64,000 bases of DNA, taken from contig CM055606.1 in assembly GCA_029379385.1 (NCBI GenBank), positions 19,431,142 to 19,495,141 of the forward strand, written 5' to 3'. Of the stretch, positions 20,520-33,526 are shown one piece after another. Both the position numbers and the translations under genes were made by a program. The DNA is from Quillaja saponaria. Taxonomy: Eukaryota; Streptophyta; Magnoliopsida; Fabales; Quillajaceae. Every line of letters starts with the position of its first letter. Position 1 is the stretch's first letter. Under the pieces are notes generated by a model, which did no database searches, was not told the DNA's origin, and was given only the letters and a program-made list of their open reading frames with translations.

Positions 20520-23500
20520 TTGGCAAAATAAATATATATTTTTAAAAATTATTTAAGATTTTATTATATATTTATTTTTTATTTTTTTTACAAACGTTAT
20601 TATGATATTAATCTCTCAAGGTCTTTTTAATATTTCAATAAAGAATATATAGTCTTTATTATTAAATATAAAAATGCATATGAAAAGTAAAGAATTTTCC
20701 ACATGATTCCTTTTTTCTTTATCTAGTATTTTGGTTTTCTGATGATAGGGACGTGTATGATAGGCGCACGTACGTTAAGTGGGTCCAATTTTCAACTGAT
20801 GGGTGTTGTGGGGCCCAAACCAGGTAAGTTGGTCTACTTAACTAAAACTTATTGGCACTTGAAACAGTAGTTAGGGTCCCACAATGAGGACATACCACGT
20901 GTCACATCTAAGTCCAAGTGCTACCCTTTCTCTGCTGATGTGTCCTATTCGTCCTTTGACAATATCTAGAAAAAACAAAAATGATTAATCTGTTCATGGA
21001 AATTTTTATTATCAGGTTAATATATGCTTTTTAATTCAAAGTAGCAATAAACATGGGTGTATAGTAAGATACTAAGGAAGGTACTAAACTAGTGGGGAGG
21101 GAGACTTACCAGGGGAGCAAAGATTATTTAAAATTAATATTTATTCTTTTACAAAAAAATCAATTTTATTTAGAATAATATAGATATAAGTATCTTTATT
21201 TATTAAGTCAATTGCATAATAGGGACGGTCAATCTCAGTGAGGAAGTGTTTTTAATTATAAAAATAAATAAAAATTACTCATTAAATAAATAAAATTTTA
21301 TATCTTTCTCTTTTTCACATATTCTTCTCATGTTCATTCAATAACATAAGAAAATTCAAGAATCTTGATCCATTTCATGAGTTTTAAATATTAATTCTTT
21401 ATTTATAAATTATTTCATAGACTAATAAATTTTATTTTACTGAAATTAATACTATGTGATAATTTTAACCTATTTACAATCTATTTTATGAACAGTGAAT
21501 AAAGAAGACATAATTTATGATAATATCATATATATACTTATTTTTTACAAAATATATGTGACAATACATCTTTTCTCCGATTTGCTGCAATATTTTCAAA
21601 TTTCGAACCCTAACAAGTAAACTAATAAAACAAGTTTCAACCACATGGAGGCATTGAAATCTTGATACACGATTTGAACACTCAACTCAACTGGACAATG
21701 TTGAAGCTTTTACCATATTAACATCACAAAATAATAAGAGTGGCATTGATCATCATAATTGTAAGTGGCACGAAGAAGAAGAAGAAAACAAAAGACAGGA
21801 AGAAAGTTTGCAAAAGTTGCTTTGAGACTTTGTCCAAACTTCCATGAGTTGCCACGTGGCACGACAGGGTATAGTTAATTCAGTTTAATTGCGAGCGTGA
21901 AATTTTGCTCGTAGTTACACAAAAATTCGATTGTCCTTAAAAGCATACAAATATATTCTGCATCTTTATCTCTGTTCTCTGTTCTCTGATCTCTGAATAA
22001 CCCCAGAAAAAAAAAAAAAGCTATCAAACCACAAAACAATAAAACAAATTATTATTATTAAAACATTTAACTTTATCAAATATAATTTATTAGAAATATA
22101 GATATAGATAAGCCAAAAAAGGCAGTGAAATTTTTATTTGAATACTTCAATTATTATACTATATCTGTTCATCGTAAGAGAGAAAAGGTTCTAAAGGGGA
22201 TATGCTCCTTCACAGCTTTTCTTGCAATGAAAAAGCAAACCCTTTTCATATATTAATTATTTTTTATAGAAAGATTTTATTTTAATTATTTAATAGATTT
22301 TTTTTATCAATTATATAATCAAAGACATGTCATATGGTTGGAAACTAAAAATTAAGAATAAAAAAAATTACCAAACGGCTAAAGCAATATAAGCCCAAGG
22401 AGGCATTATCCAATTGATTCCCGTCTAAACAACACGTGTCGGTTGAAGTGTGACAGCAGAGAAAGAAGAACAACTTGACGGAGGTAAACAGTTACCGTCA
22501 ACGCCGCTTTAAAAGCAGAGCACATTGCTTTGGACATTTTATTATTTATTTATTTATTATTGAATGTAAATTGAGAAATAATTATTTTCTAAAATTTTGA
22601 AAAAAAAAACATATCAATTGGTTCATATTTAAAATTGATCCTATATTTGTAAAAAATAATTGAACATTCATAAAGACCAATCGATTTTTAGAAGAATATT
22701 ATATTCCATTATATAAATTGAGAAGGAAATATAATATGTGGGGAACTTAGCAATTATTATAAGGAATTATTGATATTTATTTTCATTCACGCATTTGTCC
22801 TATAAAAAAAAAAATATTAATAAACGATTCATTATCAGCTACATGCATGTTATTGAGGGAAGCAAAATATTGTCAAAAGAGAAAGTTATGGCGAATATTC
22901 TTCTTGTGGGAAAAGCTAATAATGAGCATATATGAAGAAAAAAGAAAGTTCAATTGTACAAGTCTTTTTATTCATAGTATATGTGGACTATATAATTGAA
23001 AATAAAGTAAAAATTAATTCCATTTTTGTTACTATTTTTATGTGATTTTCAATCTTATACATTGTATTTTTTATAACTACCAATTATGTTGGTAAATATA
23101 TATGGAAGAAAACACACACATATATGTAAAATTAAAAATATACTATATATATATTTTTATTTTATTTTATTTTTGTTAATAATGAAAAAATTCAGAATTT
23201 AATAAATTCTTATTTTAGTTGCTTCAATTGTCAAACATATATATATTATCACTTTATGTTCTCAACTTGTTTTTATAAGAAGTTAAATAATCGATATATT
23301 CGCAAGCTGATTCAAATTACTAATGTATCGCATGATTTCTAAATTATAAAATATAAATTTGTCAATGCAATTAAAGTGATTTAAGATTATTCCCTTAATT
23401 CATATTGCTATAAATTAATTAATTTTCTTTTAAAATACTAATTTAATTATTGGTATGTAATTTTTTTATTAAAAAAGTAAGAAAAAATTGATTTACGAAG

Positions 23501-24004
23501 GTTAGGAAATTACACACTGTTTTCTGTTGAGTAAGGGGGTGAACAGAACAGTAACTCCGAGAAAAGAATTTAACGTTGAAGTACTGTTAGAGTAGATTTA
23601 GGATAGGGTGGTTAGTTAATCCAATGAATGAGCTGGAACCGCTCTTCCAGGAGTGACCCAACTTTAAATATAATATTCAAACCAATTATAATGAATAAAA
23701 ATTCAGAGAAAATTCAGCATATAGGAGAGAAAAGCAAGGGATTGGAAAGTTCAACTTCAAACCCAGAAGATAAAAATGGAAAATTTTTTAATTTTATCCT
23801 GAAAAATTGAATTTTCCTTTTCCTTTCCACCGTATCTGAGTTGGGTATTTGAATTTCGAACTGGGTATTAACCCATTTATACTAAAAAAAATTAGTTTGA
23901 CTCCAAATTCAACTGATTTAGTATCCTTTAGTATTCTACTGTATATGTATATGTTTGTGTGTTTTGTCTCTGTTTTCTGTGTCTGGTTTTTGGATCTCTG
24001 AAGA
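20520..24004. other. AT-rich intergenic region upstream of the response regulator
   Basis: No gene supported. It contains three G-box/ABRE-like ACGTG motifs: CCACGTGTC at about 20895-20903, GCCACGTGGC at 21851-21860 and ACACGTGTC at about 22432-22440. These are 1.5 to 3 kb from the downstream ATG, so their role is open. The last 200-400 bases before 24005 should be the promoter and leader of the response regulator. Confidence 0.55.
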
Positions 24005-27000
24005 ATGAATCTGACCAACGGGAAGGGATCGATGTCAACGGCTAGTTCAAATGCCGCTTGGAAAGCTGGAGATGTGGTCTCTGACCAGTTTCCGGCAGGT
24101 CTTCGTGTACTGGTCGTTGATGATGATCCAACCTGTTTAATGATCCTTGAAAGGATGCTTCGGGCTTGTCACTATGAAGGTATGTAATCAATTTTTTTTT
24201 ATTGTACTTCACTGTCTTTCTTTCTTAATTATAAATTTCACTAAATTCAGTTTTTTATTGGGAAGGGTTTGATTTTGATTTTGATTTTACTTTGGGCTTA
24301 ATAGCAACAGAAACTAGCTGCTGGTCAATTTTTAGCTATACTTTCTATATTATGAAAGGGAATTATATGAAGCCTAAATTCTTTGGCTGTAGTTTCACTT
24401 TGAAACCTTAGAGCCAAATTATTTTTTGGGTTTATTGGATGTTGTTGACTTGGTTCATCTTAGCAGTAAAACTGCATCAACATCTCTTGGTTTAGATGCT
24501 ATTCTTCTTCGTGATCAATTTAGGTTTTTATTTTCCACCTCTTTAAAGTTTTTAAGGAAGCAGATTCCTTTTTTGCTTTTATGTATCTTTCTCAAATGAT
24601 ACTAAGTTTTGAGGGATTTGATTGGGGTGTAATTCCTGTACCTATTTCAGTTACGAAATGCAATCGAGCAGAGATTGCATTGTCCCTTCTTCGAGAGAAC
24701 AGAAATGGGTTCGATATTGTTATAAGTGATGTGCATATGCCTGACATGGATGGTTTCAAACTTTTAGAGCATATTGGGCTGGAGATGGACCTTCCAGTTA
24801 TCAGTAAGTTTCCTATTTTGAGCAGTTTACATCAATCTAGCTGCCTTCAATCCAGACAGATATGATACTGGAATTTGCTATTTTGCAGTGATGTCAGCAG
24901 ATGATGGAAAAAATGTTGTTATGAAGGGTGTGACTCATGGTGCTTGTGATTACCTAATTAAACCAGTGCGTATCGAGGCTTTGAAGAACATATGGCAGCA
25001 TGTGGTTCGGAAGAGAAAGAATGAGTGGAAGGACTTGGAACAATCTGGTAGTGTGGAAGAAGGAGATCTGCAGCAAAAGCCATCTGAAGATGCAGATTAC
25101 TCATCCTCAGCAAATGAAGGAAGTTGGAGAAGCTCAAAGAAGAGGAAGGATGAGGAAGAGGAAGTAGACGACAGGGATGATACATCCACTTTAAAGAAGC
25201 CTCGCTGTTGTTTGGTCTGTTGAGCTCCATCAACAGTTTGTGGCAGCTGTTAATCAACTAGGAATAGACAGTATGTATCTTTCACCAGTATCCTTTAATT
25301 TCTCTTTTGTCATTCATAATACAGTAACTTCTTCACAAGTATTGGTGAAAGATGAATTGCCGTATATCCCCAAGACTTGTGACATCAATCTAAGAATCAA
25401 GAAGCCTGTAGCACATAATTCTTAAAAGCACACCTTTACTAGATTATTTTAGTAATTTTGTAGAATTAGATCGCATTTTGAGCTGTAACATTCTAAAGAT
25501 GGTTTTTGTTAAAACGTTTTTCAAGAGATTAACTTGAATATCCTGTCTGTTAATGTTTGGTGGTGTTCTCTCAGTGTTGGGCTTCTTCTGAATTGTTTAA
25601 GATGCTCTCTGTTTATTTCTTGTTGTAAATATCAATTTTGGCTTACATTTTCTAGTTTAATATATACAGAGGCTGTTCCTAAGAAAATTCTTGAGTTGAT
25701 GAATGTTCCTGGGCTGACGAGAGAAAATGTAGCAAGCCACCTACAGGTATGACGTGATTGTACTATACTATGTGCATTTCCTGTTGTGCTTGTATATACT
25801 ATGAAATGGTTATTTGAAGCAGCTCATTGACTTTCTTGTTTGAATATTTATACAGAAATATCGTTTGTATCTTCGGAGGCTTAGTGGAGTTTCTCAGCAT
25901 CAGGGTAACTTGAATAACTCTTTCATCAGCCAGCACGAGGCAGCATTTGGCCCAATCTCTTCACTAAATGGACTTGATCTTCAAGCTCTTGCTGCTAGTC
26001 AGCTCCCAGCACAAAGTCTTGCAACGCTACAAGCAGCAGGTTTTGGTAGATCAACTGCAAAATCTGGTATTTCCATGCCCCTAGTAGATCAAGGGAACCT
26101 TTTCAGTTTTCAGAACCCAAAATTAAGGTTTGGAGAAGTGCAACACCAAAATGCAAGCAATAGTAAACCGATGAGCTTACTTCATGGTATCCCTACCTCT
26201 ATGGAGCCAAAACAACTAGCCAATTTGCATCATTCTGCACAATCACTTGGCAGCCTGAACATGCGAGTCAATGATCCTGGAGCACAGAGCAACCCCTTAT
26301 TAATGCAGATGGCTCCATCACCCCAATCAAGAGGGCAGATGATAAATGAAAATATTGGTAGTCATGTTTCCAGGCTTCCATCATCTATGGCACATCCTAT
26401 CATACCAAATGGTATTTCAAGTAGTGTGTTAGGCAGAAATGTAATTGCTGATGGTGGCAGAGGAGCAGCATATAATTCAGTTTCACAAAACTCTTCAATG
26501 GTGAATTTTCCAATGAACCAGACCACAGAATTTCCAGTTAGTAGTTTCCCTGTTGGAAGCACTCCAGGGATATCTAGTCTCACAGCAAAAGGTGCATTTC
26601 CAGAGGATGTTAGCTTAGAAATAAAAGGATCTGGAGGATTTGTACCAAGTTATGATATTTTTAATGAATTAAACCAACCCAAGACTCATGATTGGGGGTT
26701 ACCGAATGCGGGGTTAACTTTTGATGCATCTCAACATGCAAATCCTTTACAAGGCAATATCGGTATCCCTTCGTCAGTTTTACTTAATCAGGGTTTTTCT
26801 TCTAGTCAACAAAGTGGACACCACAGTGGTGCCTCTTCTGTTGGGAACACTATGTTCGCCCCAGGTGAACTAATGGATCAAAGGAATGCCCAACATATTA
26901 ATCACCTCAATACACTTCTTCTTGGAAATTCTCCAAGGGTTAAGGCTGAAAGAATTCCTGATGCAAGCTCTCAGGCTACATTCTTCCCTGAACATTATGG

Positions 27001-27193
27001 GCAGGAGGATCTAATGAGTGAACTTTTGAGACAGGTCCCCGTTTTTCCCTTTGCTCTACCACAATATTTGTATGCTTGCATATTTTAGCTTGCACTAACC
27101 AAACTTCTGTGTTTCCAGCAGCAAGAAGGCATCGCACCAGCAGAGAATGAGTTCGACTTTGATGGATATTCCACGGACAACATTCCTGTCTAG
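24005..27193 (+). CDS. Type-B response regulator (ARR1/ARR2-like), with a one-base frameshift
   Basis: Exons: 24005-24179, 24651-24803, 24889-25270, 25670-25746, 25856-27034 and 27119-27193. Residues about 33-150 form the receiver: VVDDDPTC (acidic pocket), the phospho-acceptor Asp85 in VISDVHMPD, and the conserved Lys in DYLIKP. An acidic linker and a basic KKRK block follow, then the GARP/Myb-like DNA-binding domain ([35 protein letters not shown]) and a long Gln/Ser/Asn-rich activation region ending [13 protein letters not shown]. Type-B regulators are nuclear transcription factors that take phosphate from cytokinin histidine kinases through phosphotransfer proteins. After KKPR the frame shifts by one extra base (at 25205/25206), giving a stop at 25221-25223 and a 220-residue protein without DNA binding; with one base removed the product would be 679 residues. 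Either a sequence error or a real inactivating change. The last exon begins at a CAGCAG (NAGNAG) acceptor. Confidence 0.93.
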
Positions 27194-28338
27194 AGCATGG
27201 ACTCCTGTTCTCTGTCTGATTGCCGTTCCAATGTACATAGTTGCTGTTGCACATGTACTTGTTTGTGTCTTCCTGCAAGTGAAGGGTGGTACTATCTATC
27301 TGCTTCAGGAAACAAATTTCGCTCAATTTCACTAGAAATCTTTGTCGGTAGTAGCGTGCCTTGACTGTTTAGTATGGATGCTCAAGATAATACCAATTAT
27401 TTGATTGATGGATCAACTACATAAGATACTACTGCATGACATGCAAAAGGCATACATGCAGATTTTTGACTGCTTATGATTTTAGCAAGAGGCTTCTAAT
27501 TTAGGTTGTTCATGAAGGTGTCTGTTGGTTTAGGACTCGTAGAAGCCTTTCTAACACTACGAAAATTCTCCAATTTTTTTACTTTCCCATTTTATTTGCT
27601 CTATTTTAGCATATGACTAGATGTACATATTTCATTTGATTGCTCAAGACATTTGAGTCTGGGAATTCTTTTATGCTTCCTTCTTGTACTTGAATTCTTT
27701 GCTGAAATCAACTTTGTTAGATCATCTTTATTATTCCTTATGTTTTGCACTCTATGCACATTGGAGAAATGCTGTTACTGGGGTGGTGTGCGAGTTCAAT
27801 AGTGCTTGTTAGGTATTCTCAAAAGAAGGAAAGTTTGAAGGTGCTGATTTGGTCAGCGACAGCATTGCTAAAAGTAGCTGGAGAATCAGCACTACAGGAT
27901 GGGTGTCTTGGGGAAAGAGGGGGCCAGGGGGTCAAAGAGGCTTCCTCTACCCAAGGAAGGCGTGTTCTCTTCTGTCCTGTCTTCTTGGGTTAGCCACAGG
28001 TGGCATAACCAGGTCAGCGGATGGAGGTCAGGTACTTTAAGCAACCAACAACTGCACTACTGGGTCAAATAATAATATAAATAGTCAAATAGATAGAAGA
28101 AAGAATGAAGAATCATTCATGTCTTTCAAATATGCATAATTCATGACCAGTAAGTGAAGACGACTTGTTCTACTAGCCGCCCGCTTTTCATTTTAGGTAT
28201 TCTAGGCAAATTTGTAAGTTTAGGTTTGACATTTTTGCAGCTAGAAGTACTATATTGAAGCGTACTAACATAAACACAAACTGTAGTTTACTCTATGCTA
28301 GATAGTAATTGAACCATTATCCTTGTAAGTCTTTCAAA
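27194..28338. other. 3' region of the response regulator and intergenic DNA
   Basis: 27194-27600 is the probable 3' UTR. A GC-richer patch at about 27840-28030 has open frames of 60-80 codons on the + strand with no recognisable family; it may be a transposon scrap. Confidence 0.5.
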
Positions 28339-28938
28339 TGAAACATCGTGATAATTTATGGATGAGAAGAAAACATTTACACAAAATAATTATACCAAAA
28401 GCAAAAGCTTCCATGGGAAACAGAATCTAGACTTCACCAATCCTAAAAACCACTTTTAATTATATACCTTTATCAAGCTAAACTTCTGCAGAGTAGACCA
28501 CAGAGAAATTGCAAGAGCCGCATAACAATATGAAACAATGTATTTCTGTGGTCTGAACAAAAATCTACATTCCTTTTGTACTATTATAGCTGTGAAAAGA
28601 ATCAGAACAATCAGAAGACTCGTCACAGTATTTATGGATGAAACATTGTGATAATTTATGGATGAGAAGAAAACATTTACACAAATTAATTATACCAGAA
28701 GCAAAAGCTTCCATGGGAAACAGAATCTGGACTCCACCAATCCTAAAAACCACTTTTAATTTTATACCTTTGTCAAGCTAAACTTCTGCAGAGTAGATGA
28801 CAGAGAAATTGAAAGAGCTGCATAACAATATGAAACAATGTATTCCTGCGTTCTGAACAAAAATCTACATTCCTTTTGTACTATTATAGCTGTGAAAAGA
28901 ATCATATCAATCAGAAGACTAGTCACAGTATCGAAGAA
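28339..28938. repeat. Tandem duplication, two 300-base units
   Basis: ATGAAACATCGTGATAATTT (28339 on) recurs as ATGAAACATTGTGATAATTT exactly 300 bases later, and similarity continues through TTCCATGGGAAACAGAATCT, CTTCTGCAGAGTAGA and the end at GTCACAGTAT. Only scattered substitutions are seen. It is non-coding, downstream of the minus-strand COBRA-like gene. Confidence 0.9.
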
Positions 28939-29219
28939 AGCTAAATACATGAAACATAAGGCATGAAGAATGCAACCTAAGCCATTTGGTCATCTTAGTT
29001 ATACAATCATAGCTGTTCTGTATCTTTCCAACTATTCTCCCTCAGAACTTGCACACCAATTTGCCAGCAATCCATTTACCATAACACCCAGCATGTGCCA
29101 ATCATGGTTTAATTATCTTATGGTGATAAAGTACCAGAACTCCTAGTTGAGGACTTGGGCATATAAATGGAACCAACGAAAGAATAAACAATCAGCATAG
29201 CTGAAGCAGGGAAATGTAA

Positions 29220-31724
29220 CTATTGCTGTACAAACATAAATACTAAAACTGCTAGCACAACTGACAAAGCTGAAGCTGAGATCTTTCTGTAACCACTTGT
29301 TGGGTACACTGATGGAAGAGAGCACTCCTCCCCGTTGAAGAAGACTTTACTGGGAAACCCATCTCCACTAACAACGTTGATTCCAGGGGTACTTTTCTTT
29401 GTAAATGATAGCACTGACTGTACTTTCCCAGGCACCCTAGGATCCTTCTGTGGGTTGGCTCCATCTGCTTCTGCCACAAGATAGTTCAACCCTTGAAGAC
29501 CCTGCATGAATATTGTATTGTTTTTACCTTCTAAGCTTACAGTGCTTCCGTTGAAAGAATATGTTTTCTCAAAACCTACAGTTGCTTTGTCCAATTGTAC
29601 CGCAGCAAACCAATCTGGAAAATTAGTTTCATCCCAATTGAAAAGTGTGATCCTTGCACTCCAACCACGGCTATAATCAGTATATAAATGCCAGTTGATA
29701 GTTACCCCACAGTTATCACCACAGGGCATCGGGTCTGCCAGTGGTAGATGTTTAAGGTCAGCCCAAGCTCTAGCCAATTTACTCCTATTTGCAAAAGGAA
29801 CAAGAATTGCCTCTGGTGGAAGAAGCATAGCTGGTTTTGTAGTACTACAAGTTTGGTCTGTGTTTCTAGGGCACCCGCATGCACAAGTTTTACATGGAAT
29901 AACAGAATCATTGTAGTATGCAGAAAATGAAACACAGCATTTGGGAGTTGTCCCCTTGACCTGTGTTATATTGCACACTACCTGCCAACTGGCAACTGCA
30001 GTGGTGTTCACTGGCAAGCCAGTCACATCTGGGAACTGGCTAGGACTCACCCGCACTGGGGGGCCACATTTATATTCAGGATTAAGTGTGCCATTTATCC
30101 TCCAGTTCTGCGGTGGTGTGAGCTCAGACCTATTGAGATCTGGAGGCATTTTAAAGACTTGAATCTGGAACCTCGCAGTTGATTTACTTGGATCCATCAA
30201 TGGTGGCAAGATTGTACCATTTCGACAACAGAAAGGAACTTTCCCGACATCTGTATCGTTTGCCTTCGTTGGAGGCAGGTCAATTATGGTTGGCCTTTTT
30301 TCACAATTCAATACGTTGGAGAAGTCCAGTTCCTTATAGTACTTACCTTGATCACCAAAGATGCAGTCAGAAGAATCAACAACTGATGGATACGCCCCCT
30401 TCATAGTATAAATAAACTCATCTCTCATCCAGTCCCAGCTTAATTTCCAATTATCAAGACGACCAAGGGGATTATGGTTTGTGATTGTGACATCCGCCCA
30501 GTAAGAGGAATCATACGTTTTGGTAACATCATACAGAATTGTAAGATCACCATTCTGCCTGGGTAGGAATTCTTCATCTACCGTGATGTTTGTTTTGACA
30601 TTTTCATCCTTGGTGCAACATACATGCATCTCATTCTTCCCTGAAAACAAAACCAAAATGTAAGCACATACTCATTACCATTCAACTTTTTTTTTTTAAG
30701 TCGAAGTAGAAGGTACACTAAGTTGCACACAGAAATAGATACTGCCTGAATGACAAACAAATTTTTATGATGAGGTTCCTAGAGATGCAGAAACTAGATG
30801 AAAGGGGAAATATATATTATCATTTTGACAGTGGCAGGTCAACCTTAAGGAGGCAAATTACAACATAACTAGGTAAAATAGCTTGAGTTCTAATGGACGA
30901 ACAAGATTAGCATCATATCCGTCCATTTATAAATAGATCAATGAATAACTATTGCACTTTCTACTGAATATCAGTGCTAAAAATATGCAGCGCGGTGGAT
31001 CCTTTTCAAATTTGAATGTTCTGCCCAAATGAAATAATATTCAAGAGCATAATCCTAATTGGCCTTTTCTAAACCTTGTCACTTGAATACGGGTGAACAC
31101 CATCTAAAGCTCAATTCCAGAAATCTCAAAAATCTCATTTTTAAAAGGTAAAATAAATTTCACATATTTGGAAGAAGCCAAAATACAAGAATTACCTTGA
31201 GCAGTGGGCTTAGGACAAAGAAACCCATCATTCGCCAGCGTAATGTTCGATGGCATTGGCACATTGGGAGACGCCACACCGAACTGGGTTCCCAACAATT
31301 TGATCTGAACCTGCATCTGGGTCACGTCCCCTGCAGTCTCGATCGCCGTCTTGAGATCAGTCGCCGGATACCCAGCAAAAATCGTACCATTTCCGACACC
31401 TGCAGGGAGGCTAGTCCCATCAGCAAGCACAGCATTTGAAGCAGACACTAAGTACTCACGGTGCCGAAACCCTACAAAAACCCTCCAAGCCTTTAGCTCA
31501 TCGAGGCCGTTGTTGAGCAGAGTGATCGTTGACTCGAATCGATATGGTTGTTTAGCAGGATCAGACTTAAGATCCGGTGCGATCTTTACCCCAGTGGTAT
31601 ATGCATACGACAAGAAGACACCATTGCAAACATCGGAGGCTGGTGGCGGAGCGTCATTCTGAGAGATAACCACATGTGTCAAAGATAGAAGAAGGAATAC
31701 GAAGAGAGAGATATGAAAGGCCAT
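29220..31724 (-). CDS. COBRA-like protein, COBL7 subgroup (two exons)
   Basis: Exon 1 is 31724-31196 and exon 2 is 30640-29220, with a GT-AG intron splitting a Gly codon; 649 residues. The ATG at 31724 gives a standard signal peptide ([19 protein letters not shown]); an in-frame ATG at 31769 would add 15 residues and is less likely. The long N-terminal region of about 170 residues before the COBRA domain is typical of the COBL7-10 subgroup. The COBRA domain holds many Cys, an N-terminal cellulose-binding-like part ([35 protein letters not shown]) and the signature CCVS near residue 410 with the following C-rich stretch. Many N-glycosylation sites (NGT, NTT, NRS) are present. The hydrophobic tail [18 protein letters not shown] is a GPI-anchor signal. 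The family acts at the plasma membrane and wall in cellulose deposition and oriented growth. No damage seen. Confidence 0.95.
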
Positions 31725-31769
31725 TGGGTTCTGTGATTTGAAGATAAGAGAGAAACAAGACATAGGCAA

Positions 31770-33526
31770 AGACTTCAGCTTTGGCTTTTAGAGAGAGAGA
31801 GTAAAACGCGTACAGGGGATTGCGGGAACGACTACAGCTTAGTGGAAGCTGTAGTCTTCAAAAGAAAATTTGTATAATTCAGAGGCTGCCGTCCTTTGAG
31901 TCATTCAAATTAAAGAAAGAAAGGGTTTCCTTTTATGGTACCCAAAAGAAAAAAGAATTTATTAAAATCTTGAAAAAAAAAAAGTCAGTGCTTATTTCTG
32001 CTTTCTTTAAATTTGAATTGGCAAATGCTTGATGAGAGGGAGAGGCAGAGTTTAAGTTAACAGCAATGAAAGAGTGGAATTGTCTCTTTTGGTAGCAGTT
32101 AATTTTAGGTAGAATTTTAATTTGTTCTGTAATTTTTTTTAGACCAAGTCTGATTTCAGTGTTGTGACTTTGTATTTGGAGAGAGAGAGAGAGTGGTTGT
32201 CTAATTGTCTTTGTGTTATTAGCTGTTTATTATTATTATAGAGCAGCGTGGAAGGAATTTCCATTTTGTAGGGCAAAACTTACGCGGCTTGTGTTGCGGT
32301 CACGTCTTGTTTCTGCAATAATCTTACAGACAAAATTAAAAGTGAAACATAAAAGTTAAAACTATGAGCAGAGGAGAGCAAGCAATTCAAGCCCAATGTT
32401 GAACTGCAATAGATATAGGGGGCGTTTGGTTGGCCCATTGCGGCACGACCAAGGGCTCTGGGACATGCAGCAGTCTGTTTGGACCGCAGTGATCTTTGTC
32501 CCATGCATCCTAGGTTGTGATCCCATATTTTTTGTTATGTCTTTTTAACATTTAATTTTTTTTTTATAGTAGAATAAATGAATATTCTTTTTAATAATTT
32601 ACATTCAAAATTATTTTTTATACCATATCACAAATTATAACTTTTGAACAATCCACACATTAAAAATATGAAAAAATAGATACCATAATTCTCACCTCAC
32701 CACGAATCTAAATAAAACAATAACAGTAGTGCAAGTAATTGAAGTTTGCATCACATGATTGGCATGAAATGAGATAGCAAATGACTTGAAATTAATGGAG
32801 ATAGAATTCTGTTACAAGTGATTCATTATTGAGTGATCTATTTTTATTCAAATTTCTTAGAGATGAGGAGTGGAATAATTAGTTCTCCATTTTTTTGTTA
32901 TCTACTTAAAATCACGTTATATTAGGATTTGTTTAGATATAACAAATCGGGGCCATATATGAGAATTGGAACTGTGCAATTCAATTTCAATTGCTTTTTC
33001 AAAAGTAGACTTGTAATTCACTAACCCAAATTTCAAAATAAATTGTATTATCAATTATTGGGTTATTTCTCTCTTTAGTTGGGCTTTTTCCAAGTACTAA
33101 AATCTAGTCAGTCCATGGCTGGGCTTTGAAATCAAGCCTTTTATATATTTTCTGTTTAGGCTCATGGGACTCAGCTTCTTAAAACAAAGAAAAAAATAGC
33201 ACCAAATGGAGCTTGCGTCTTGTTTACGTCTAGCTCGTTTCATTGTACACACCTAAACCCAACACAAATTTTTCTTGCTCCTCTGTCTTCAAATAAAACT
33301 GCTTTCTGTGAAAGTAAAACGCGTCGGTGTCATCTTTTAGACCTTCCACTTTTCTCTTTTCAATCAGTAATTTTAGTGTATAAAATGTTAAAAGTGTAGA
33401 AGCTTCAAATATACATAGACAATGCTACTGCTATTAACAGTTAACACTCACTCACCAAGCCACTGCCCACTCTTTCTCTTTGTTTTCTCTGTTATACCCA
33501 TTTAAATTTTCAAAATTCAATCTTCC
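31770..33526. other. Intergenic region between COBRA-like and extensin-like genes
   Basis: These genes are divergent, so both promoters lie here. A GA run at about 32180-32194 and AT-rich DNA are present, with no supported gene. A GGGGGCGTTTGGTTGG stretch near 32418 resembles a transposon terminus, but no matching opposite end was found. Confidence 0.5.
33379..33385 (+). promoter_or_regulatory. Possible TATA box of the extensin-like gene
   Basis: TATAAAA lies 142 bases before the ATG at 33527, a plausible distance with a leader of about 110 bases. Motif and position only. Confidence 0.4.

Noticed and set aside
27745..28040. Overlapping + strand ORFs of 63-82 codons in a GC-richer patch
   Set aside because: Two frames are open at once and neither shows a domain; more likely a transposon scrap or 3' flank.
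29695..30406. Several + strand ORFs of 60-77 codons
   Set aside because: Antisense shadows of the COBRA-like exon 2.
32416..32510. GGGGGCGTTTGGTTGG stretch resembling a DNA transposon end
   Set aside because: No matching inverted end or target duplication found within several kilobases.
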